From Coprinopsis marcescibilis (lineage: Eukaryota > Basidiomycota > Agaricomycetes > Agaricales > Psathyrellaceae), in NCBI GenBank assembly GCA_004369085.1, contig ML210153.1:62001-126000 (forward strand): a stretch of DNA of 64,000 bases, given 5' to 3'. Both the position numbers and the translations under genes were made by a program. Position 1 is the stretch's first letter; every line of letters begins with the position of its first letter. Of the stretch, positions 56,277 to 64,000 are shown in pieces. The notes under the pieces are model-generated. The model saw nothing but the letters and a program-made list of their open reading frames with translations. It had not been told where the DNA came from and did not search any database.

Positions 56277-58312
56277 TTATGCAACGGACAAATTGGAAAC
56301 GCCCTCTGCCACTTCGTCAATTGTACCTGTCTCGATGAGTTTGGTGATCTGGAACAAATGAGCACCAGTGTACGGTATGGAGGTTGGAGCTTTTTTCGCA
56401 CCTTTCCAATGGCGATTGTTTTGCCTGCGAAGTGGCTGGTTGGTTAGACAGTGAAGATAAGGTAAAGACGAGTGCTCCACCTTCGTCTCGAAGAGTGAAC
56501 CTTCCGAGCTGTGGGTAGTCCACGAAGCGTTCCACGCAGATGGGAGCTGTGGTCTCGATCAATGCAACGATTTTTTGGCCTCAAGGTACCATAAGCATAA
56601 TTCAACCGAGACAAAAGCAAAACTTGTACCTTTCTTTGCAAACTGCGGAGGCTTCTTCGATTTACGGCCTGTGGCTTTGTCAAAGTAATGCAGCAATGCC
56701 TGGGTGAGTGGTCAGATATAAATCCCAACAGTTGTTCATCGGGCAACACACCGTTAATGTAACTTCTTCGGCGAGAGTATGGACATGCAACACAGCGGAG
56801 TAGCCAGCACAGATGATACTCTTGTGTTCCAGAATAGCAAGTTGAGCTTCGAATTGTCGAACAGCATGAATAGGCTTGATTGGGGTTGTGAGGACATATC
56901 CAGGACTGATGTCTTCGTCGTCGACCCCTCGAATTCGGATTCGAACATTGTCGCCACAGGCTGCCCTGTTAACTTCATCCTCCAGTTCCCCATAAATTGC
57001 CGCAACTTCGACTGGTGTTTTATTGGGCATAAGGATGAGTTCGTCGCCCTTGGTGAGGAAGCCCGATTCGATCTTTCCTACAACGACGGTACCCATGTCC
57101 TTGTACTTTTCAGAGATGGGCATCATGAGAGGCGCGTTGATCTTGCGATCGACCATTGGCATGTTATCAACCAAATCCAAGAATGGAGGGCCGCTGACGA
57201 GGTATTAGGCCAACTTCTAGGTAGCCATAGTGAGCAGCTTACCTATGCCATGAGCAAACCGATTTAGGAACAGCTTCCTTGAGATTGTGTCCAGCATAAG
57301 CTGATACAGGAATAAACGTAACGTCGGTTTTAGGATTGAAACCAGCTGCTTTGACGAAAGGCGTGATCTTATCCTTGATTTCGTCGTACCGAGTCTTGTC
57401 CCAGTTTACGGTTGAGTCGTCCATTTTGTTGATTGCGATTATTACTTTTGAAACACCCGCTGTCTTAACCAGCATGATGTGTTCTCTGGTCTGCCCTCCA
57501 CGTTCGAACCCAGTTTCGAACTCGCCCTTTCGAGCTGAGACAACGAGGATAGCGACATCGGCCTGAGCAGCCCCAGAGATCATTGAAGGAACAAAGGTTT
57601 TGTGGCCAGGTGCATCAAGGATAGTGTATCGTCTCTTGTCGGTCTCAAAGTACGCACGGCCAACCTCGACTGTCTTTCCTTTCGCGCGTTCTTGCGGGGT
57701 CGAATCAAGAGCCCAGCTGAGATACCAGGAATCCCGTCCGGCTTCCTTGGCTTCCCTCTCGTATTTCTCCATGGTCCGCTTGTCGACCATTCCAGTAAGG
57801 TACAAGAGGTTACCACCAAACGTACTTTTGCCAGCGTCGACATGTCCGATGAAGACGATATTGAGATGCTCCTTGGCTGCAAAGACGCGTTAGTTGACTC
57901 CCATGATCTTACGGTAGAAATGCCCACTCTGTCCGAAAAGGTCCTCCAGAATAGACTGATCAGCCACCTGCTTCACTTCCTGCGCAATAGCATTGGTATC
58001 GGTCTTTGCTCTCTCCGTTGTGAAGGTTTTTGAGGGTACAGATGGGTCGACTTTGACGGTTGTTGCGGGCTTGACCTCAGCATTCTTTTGCTGCTGTTGG
58101 GGCCGCGATTGAGAAGTAACAGGCTTGGGGGGATCAGGATTAACAGCAGCCGGTTTGGATCCACCAATACTGAGAGAGATAGTCGGTGCTGGGGCTGGAG
58201 CCTCGGTCTGCTCAGGTCTCTCTATTGGCTGAGCAGGTGGCACAGATGGAGTAGGCGCAGAAAAGCCTTTTCCTGGGGTGAACGAGTAGGCATTGGCGTT
58301 GAGTCTGCTCAT
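56277..58312 (-). CDS. SUP35: Translation termination factor eRF3 (Sup35), with N-terminal PAM2-like motif
   Basis: GTPase that works with eRF1 to end translation at stop codons. The start at 58312 gives MSRLNANAYSFTPGKGFSAP, then a Pro/Ala/Gln-rich N-region of about 135 residues without the Gln/Asn-rich oligopeptide repeats of yeast Sup35. The GTPase domain is complete: G1 GHVDAGKST, G3 DAPGH, G4 NKMD. Domains II and III follow (GTVVVGKIESGFLTKGDELI, CGDNVRIRIRGVDDEDISPG) and a C-terminus ending TIDEVAEGVSNLSVA. The N-terminal SRLNANAYSFTP fits the PAM2 consensus (LNxxAxxFxP), the motif by which animal eRF3 binds poly(A)-binding protein. Family assignment is secure. Confidence 0.96.
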
Positions 58313-58638
58313 GTTGGAAGAGATGAAGAGAACAAATTGATAACGAGCGCCGCGATCAAATCAATGGCACTTTTGGCCTAATTATCTAAACCTCCTCCAC
58401 TTGGTCCCAGCGCATTTATTAATTTCTGTCAAATGATCGTAGAGAGCGCACATATCGCTACAAAATACATACGTGTTCTCAGTCTTTGAAACGACAGAAA
58501 TTGGCGTATCATAATTGACCTAGTCCTTGTTTACACGGTGGCATCTGATCTTTATTTGTGCCAATCGCCAGACGGATCCCCAACGGGCGCAGGCAACGAG
58601 CTTCGAGCACTGTCCATAACCACGAGCACCTTCTTCAC
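58313..58638. other. Divergent promoter between eRF3 and SLA1
   Basis: These 326 bases separate two divergent genes and should hold both promoters. A plus-strand frame upstream of the SLA1 start is open but has no conserved content. Nothing else is seen. Confidence 0.5.
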
Positions 58639-61600
58639 ATGCCAGAAACACCAGAGCTTAACCATTATCTGGCCATCCTCAAGGCATCGTATGACTATAC
58701 CCCACAGTCCGATGACGAGATAGGTGTTAAGGAGGACCAGTTGTTGTTCCTCATCGAGAGAACAGACGAGGAGTAAGTGGGTCGAAATTCGCTCCGGGTT
58801 ATAGCTCTAACCATTTTGCAGGTGGTGGAAGGTCAAGGTCAAGGGTAACGGGCAGGACGACGAGGGGCCTGTCGGTCTTGTCCCCGCTGCATACGTCGAG
58901 CAGGTGTGTCTGGTCTTCCCCGCATTACCCTGCCCGCGGTAACATCCCCGGCCACAGGCAGAGCATTCATCGCTCGTGAAAGCTGTCTACGACTACGAAC
59001 CTACCGCTCCTGGAGAACTTGGAATTAAAGAAGATGACGTTTTGCGCTTGTTCGAGTCGGATGGAGACTGGATCCTTGCTCAATCGCACTCAACAGATGG
59101 CGCTGGCTATGTTCCCGCGAACTATGTTGAGGAATCCTCGGAAGAACAACCCACCAGAGCCGCTCCTCAAATCGTAATCCCAGACTCAGTGAGCTTCAAT
59201 TATCAGAATATAGTGTTTACCTATACCCATTTGGTTCAATACAGCCCCCTCGTCCATCCTCAACATATGTCGATCCAGCAGACCGTGTCGCCTCCCACAA
59301 GATCACCGCTGATGATATCAAGACATGGTCGGTTTCCGAATTGGACAAGAAGGGCAAAAAGAAGAAGGGCACTCTTGGTATTGGGAGAGGGTCGCTGTTC
59401 TTTGCCAGCGAATCAGACAAGGTACATATCTTAGCTGGATGTCTATGTTGCACTTGCTCAAGTCATCGCAGACGGCGGTTCAGAAATGGCAAACTTCAGA
59501 TGTCAGCGAAGTCACTTCCGATAAGCCCAAGCACGTCCAAATCGTAATTGGAGGACCCAACCCAGCGACATTGCATTTCCACGCTGGTTCCAAAGACAAC
59601 GCCGAAGAAATCGTTGCAAAGACACAGTCGTCCAAGGCCTTTTCTAATTCCTCTGCCTCGCCCGTTGCTCTTGACGAGGGTACAAATGCACCCAGTTCAC
59701 GCAGATTGCCCCCTATGGCCACTGGATCGACGCCGAGGGACAACAAGAACGTCCACTTTCACCCTGCAGGCCCTGTCATTATCCCAGCTTCTCCACAGGA
59801 GGATTCCGACGAGGAAGAAGAAGAAGACCACAACTTGCAGCAGCAGGAAGAGCAATACGCAACGACACTATATGATTTCACTGCGGATGGTGAGGATGAA
59901 CTTTCGGTTTCGGAGGGAGAACGTTTGGCTGTTTTGGAAAGAGACGGAGACGACTGGTGGAAGTGCAGAAATGCCAGAGGAAAGGAGGGAATGGTCCCTG
60001 CCTCTTACCTCGAGGTACGCACTTGACGCCATTTGACATGTCGGCGGGGTAATGACCTTTTCTAGATCGCCAGTGGGGACGAAGACAACTCTAGTTCTAC
60101 GGCAGCACAAGCGGCGGCTGCAGCAGCGGCGAGTGCTGCTGCGGAAGTGCAAGAAAGGAAACGATTGGCCCAGAAAGAGAAGGAACGAGCCGAGCGTGCT
60201 GAGCGCGAGGCCGAAGAAGAACGGCAAAGGGAAGAAGAGGAGCGCGCCCGAGAGAAGAAAGAGGCGCAGGACAGAGCCAGGGCAGCGGCGGCTGAAGCTG
60301 AAAGGGACAGGCGCAAGCAACTCGTTAAGAAACCCGTGTCGCCGCCCCCCAAATCGTAAGCTTTATCCCTAACTGTATCAAAACAGTTGATCGGACTATC
60401 CAGTACCAGTTCACCCCAAGAGCCTCCTAAACCCAATGGATCGAGCTCTTCGAAGCTACCCACAGACTTAGGCAGTGAGTGACCACATACATTGGCTTGT
60501 ATGAATTATCTCTGAAATCATCCCTTCCAGAACCACCCGCAGAAAAGATTCGCGTCTGGCACGATCGAACTGGTCAGTTCCGTGTCGAAGCTGCATTCCT
60601 TGGGTTTTCCAATGGCAAGCTACGCCTGCACAAGGTCAACGGCGTAGTCGTTGAAGTTCCTACGGAAAAGATGTCCCACGAAGACATGCGTTTTGTTGAA
60701 AAGGTGATGGCCAAGAAGCAACGAGGTCAGGGCGCTGTATTGTCCGACGATGAAGTTCCTCTCACTATCGTGAAAGGGATAGCGCAGCTGCCTGTCCCAC
60801 CTAAGAAAGGGCCAAAGATCGATTGGTTTGATTTCTTTCTTTCGGCCGGCTGTGACGTCGACGATTGCACCAGATACGCTTCTGCGTTCGAAAAAGACAA
60901 GATGGACGAGACCTTGCTACCAGACATCACCGATTCTATCATGCGCTCGCTTGGACTGAAAGAGGGAGATATCATTCGTGTCAAGAAGGCCATCGAGAAG
61001 CGAAAACCAAACGACAACTTTATCAAACCAAGTCCGTACGTCCAAGATCAGATCCTCCGAGACGAAGAACTGGCACGTCAACTCCAAGCTGCAGAGAATT
61101 CTGGAAGGGCACCCCCTCCAAATCTCTTTGCGGGTCCCAAGGGTGAGTTGAAAGCTCCAAGAAGAGGTCGACCACAACCCAACAATTCCGTACCTTCAAA
61201 TGTCGACTTGAAGGCACTGTCAAGCGCATCTGATGCTATTCAAAGGACATCGTCGCCTCGGGCTGCAACGCCCACCTCCACTAATATCCAACCCCCTCCT
61301 CGTTCTTCGTCGACTCTCGTACCCACTTCCAGTGGATTCGACGATGATGCTTGGACAAACCGTCCCAGTTCTACTAAGCCAATCTCCAACACTCCGCCTC
61401 CGGCCGCTATCCCTCGGGCATCATCGGCTGATGCTTCTGCACAGCCACCCCGTGCACCCCAGCCCACTCCGACAGCGACAGTAGCGTCCCCTCCTCCCCA
61501 ACCAACGCCACAACCACCAGTCAATAATGCCCCTCTGGAGCCACCAAAGACTCTGGCTTCAACGACCGAGTCCGATATCTTCAACCAACTGGCCCGGCTA

Positions 61601-62435
61601 TCTGAACTCAAGAAGCCGGCATCTCCCCCTGTAGCGCCGTCTCAGATGGTGCAAATGACCCCGCCGGTCATGCAGAATTCGTCGCCATTCCCTGTCAGTG
61701 CAGGAATGGGCATGGGTCACACGCACCTGCAGATGGGCCAAATAAGCCAGAATCCAACATTCAGTCCCCCACTTACTCTTAGTGGACCTCGCGGGCCATT
61801 TGCGCCTGTACCGGCCAATCAAGGGCTGTTGCAACCTCTGATACCCACCCAAACTGGATTTACCTCGTTCGTTCCTACCAGAGCTCCGGCATTCTCTACC
61901 CCTCCGCCTCTTCCTCAGAACAATCATCTCCAGCCATTCAACGGATCGTCAATGATGCTACCGCAGCAAACAGGAATTCCCATGAACAACGGGTTTGTGT
62001 CCCAACTACCAATACAGCAAACTGGGTTCCCGGCGAACAACTTCGGATCCCAGATACCCATGCAGCAACAGATGGGTTTCGGCCAGTTGCAACATCGTGA
62101 GCCTGCTCATGTCGTAGATGCTATTTGGTGTACTAACTACACCTAGATGCCACAGGCTTTGCCCAGCCTATGAATTCCAACTTCAATAGCTTTTCGAACG
62201 TCCCACCTGTCCCACCGCTTCCATCTAACCAAGTCAAGGACACTTCGCCTGCCAACGTCTTCGCGTCTATGAAATCTGGGACGTTCGAGGATAATTCTGA
62301 CCCATTTAGCCCACCTCGTAAGTCTGTTGAACTTTTTCGAATATTGCACAACAATCTAACGACTGTACGCACGCAGCTCCCATGCAGATGCAACCCACCG
62401 GCTGGGTTGGCCAAGGGTATCAGGGATATCGCTGA
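58639..62435 (+). CDS. SLA1: Actin/endocytosis adaptor SLA1
   Basis: Endocytic coat protein that links cargo, clathrin and the actin machinery. The start at 58639 (MPETPELNHYLAILKASYDY) enters SH3-1; SH3-2 begins SLVKAVYDYEPTAPGEL and SH3-3 begins YATTLYDFTADGEDELS. After a charged Ala/Glu/Arg coiled region (60090-60350) comes SHD1 (KIRVWHDRTGQFRVEAAF, with the NPFxD-binding fold), then SHD2 (DWFDFFLSAGCDVDDC, a SAM-like domain). The Pro-rich tail ends in TG repeats of the Prk1/Ark1 kinase type (LIPTQTGF, MLPQQTGI, LPIQQTGF, QMQPTGW). Two last small exons give GQGYQGYR and stop at 62435. The domain order matches yeast Sla1 fully. Confidence 0.95.
61830..62410 (+). repeat. LxxQxTG phosphorylation-site repeats in SLA1
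   Basis: At least four copies of the (L/M/I)xx(Q/x)xTG motif lie in the SLA1 tail: LIPTQTGF, MLPQQTGI, LPIQQTGF and a last MQMQPTGW. In yeast the Thr is phosphorylated by the Ark1/Prk1 kinases, which disassembles the coat. The copies are fewer than in yeast Sla1. Confidence 0.75.
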
Positions 62436-62671
62436 TCCCCTTCTAGATAAATATGCATATAATTCCGCTAATTATGAGTGTCCAATACCACCATAATTCA
62501 ATAATATTACTACGACAATAGTTCCATAATGCCCTGAGAAAGGCCGACCCTAGTGAAATATCCTTTGAGAGGTTGTCTGATCTCTGGTGGTATTTCTCTA
62601 GACAATAGGTCAACCGCCAGTGGATAGATGGCAGGCAGATATCTCGAGAACTGCGCCAACTGTCAGAACAC

Positions 62672-64000
62672 CTAACGCGGTGAACGGGTTTCGAGACGTA
62701 CTGCTTTCTCGTCCAGCTTGTTGAACCCGTCAAGAAGTTCAGCGATGACTGGGTTCCATGCAAGGATATTTTTTCCTTGAGTCTCGGGGCGGAGTTTGTT
62801 ATAGTCGCCAATAACCCCCAAGCCCAACCTTATGAGATAGGTTAATGGAATACAGATGGGCAAGATATACAACTTACGGAAGGAGCCTTTCCGTGACTTG
62901 CGGTCGCGCGCTACGGTAGTCACTGCGACCGTCGAAGTACATCTGGAGAAGTACGTGAACCAGAGTCGCTGCACTTGTCGACTCTTGCTTCAGTAAATTC
63001 GGCAGGTGCTTCATAAACCCTGGTTGAATAAGTATAAAAAGTATGCAAGGATAATGAGAACCCTACTTACCAACTTTCCACAGTTCCGTTCGTAATTGTT
63101 TGTCTTCGTTGAACATGCGTGCGAATTGGTAGCTCTGCGATAGTATGCTCATAATCTTCAACAACTGGTCGGCCGGGATGGCATTGTAGAAGTCGGCGTT
63201 TTTGAGAAGGTCATGGGTGGTCTCGATCAAGAGCAACTGCAAGATACATTTCATGATAACCTGGCTGAATACTTGCTGCCTTTCTCGCTGTGTCATAGTC
63301 CTGTTGTTATCCAGCTGTTCGTTCGGAGAAAGGGGAGCGGGGACGATGATGTCGCCGACATTGTCGTCTATCGGCAGCCAGTCAGAAACAGCCTATGGAT
63401 TCTACGAGCTAGGATATTTACTTGACACTGCGTTCCCGTTTTCTTGCGCGTTGTCAGGCTGGATGGCTTCCGCTCGCAAATTGTCGTCGAAGAGTTGATG
63501 GGGTGTGGTTGTTTTGAAAAGTCTAACAAATGTGGCAGTAACCTTCTCCCAACGCTCTGGACTTAGCCTCGTGACATTCGATTCGAGGAATTGCTGCAAG
63601 CAAGACGTTCCAATTTGCGAAAGGTTCTTATTCTCTGTGAAAAATTTCAGACGTGGAAATGAAGCGCAACGGAAATAATAGTCTGACCTTGGCAGATGAA
63701 CACACATAGCAAGTCCATGAGTCCGTCCAGCGATCTTTCCAAGATGGTGAAGTGGAATGTGTACAAGTCGATAAGGAACCGCAAAGCCTGAAACATGGTT
63801 GTCTGGAGCCATACACTCATGTCTTCCTGTGTATTGAACCGGGAGAGATCGTGGGTGTTCTTCAAGACGGCAAAAATTGGGAACAACAATTCCTGGCAAA
63901 CAGTGTCCCAGAACTCAACAGCGAAAGCGTTTCCGTATGTTTTCAATGTGTTGAACAGCGACTCCAGTGCACTTTAAAGCCATAAATCATCGCGGAATGT
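62672..64000 (-). CDS. SEC7: SEC7-type ARF guanine-nucleotide exchange factor, C-terminal part
   Basis: Large Golgi ARF-GEF (Sec7/BIG family). Only the 3' end is in the window; the Sec7 catalytic domain lies beyond the right edge. The visible part is the C-terminal HDS region: EFWDTVCQELLFPIFAVLK and QALRFLIDLYTFHFTILER near the edge, then TSCLQQFLESNVTRLSPERW, QVIMKCILQLLLIETTHDLL, IMSILSQSYQFARMFNEDK and LRTELWKVG. The last exons give DYNKLRPETQGKNILAWNPV and a stop at 62672. The order of these blocks matches Sec7 and BIG1/2 proteins. It is convergent with SLA1. Confidence 0.9.

Noticed and set aside
56779..57267. 162-codon plus-strand open frame
   Set aside because: Antisense to the eRF3 GTPase domains, which are clearly coding on the minus strand.
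1..64000. CRISPR arrays, transposons, tRNA or rRNA genes
   Set aside because: I saw no regularly spaced direct repeats, terminal inverted repeats, transposase or reverse-transcriptase motifs, or cloverleaf signatures on reading both strands. A covariance-model scan was not possible, so a missed tRNA remains possible.

Overview
The window is nuclear DNA from a filamentous basidiomycete, most likely an agaricomycete. Genes are packed on both strands and split by many short introns (mostly 45-70 nt, GT-AG with a few GC-AG). The proteins are fungal housekeeping families, among them an Air1/2 zinc-knuckle protein, Sla1, IQGAP, an Asp1/Vip1 kinase, a PMP47-type carrier and an ER Hsp90 ending in HDEL. 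I found no transposon, CRISPR array, rRNA or tRNA gene, no prophage-like element and no clear biosynthetic cluster.

Layout. 1-5.1 kb: OST1 (partial), mitochondrial uL22, YOS1, a GILT-like protein and MIX23. 5.1-9.5 kb: a gene-poor stretch, a three-finger C2H2 protein and a short disordered protein. 9.8-16 kb: a secreted-start kelch protein with a multi-pass membrane tail, then a large disordered protein. 16.3-29.5 kb, all on the minus strand: ER Hsp90 (Grp94), a TCERG1/Dre4-like WW-FF protein and a very large IQGAP. 30.2-39.9 kb: an acyl-CoA-ligase-type adenylating enzyme, divergent Asp1/Vip1, an inactive E2 variant and Air1/2. 40.4-46 kb: two Opy2-like membrane-anchor paralogues in direct orientation with CAF16 inverted between them. 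46.6-64 kb: a UBA-UBC ubiquitin-conjugating enzyme, a peroxisomal carrier, a TRAPPC2L/Tca17 subunit, Rtp1, eRF3/Sup35, Sla1 and the 3' end of SEC7.

Most genes are ordinary core functions: secretion and ER folding (OST1, YOS1, TRAPPC2L, SEC7, Grp94), cytoskeleton and endocytosis (IQGAP, Sla1), RNA metabolism (Air1/2, TCERG1-like, CAF16, eRF3) and signalling (Asp1, Opy2-like pair). Neighbours are not functionally linked, so no operon-like logic applies. Gene ends were set by joining exons by hand where family-conserved ends continued across an intron (YOS1, GILT, MIX23, TCERG1-like, IQGAP, CAF16, E2 variant, Sla1). These joins are inferences from splice sites plus reading frame, without transcript data.

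The points most worth a second look are the duplicated Opy2-like anchors around CAF16, a kelch membrane protein whose intron is itself an open transmembrane-coding segment, a repeated acidic-PL motif in an unknown protein, three predicted GC-AG introns, a degenerate active site in the GILT-like protein, and a UBA-E2 resembling the tail of animal BIRC6. I did not find a clearly new multi-gene system.
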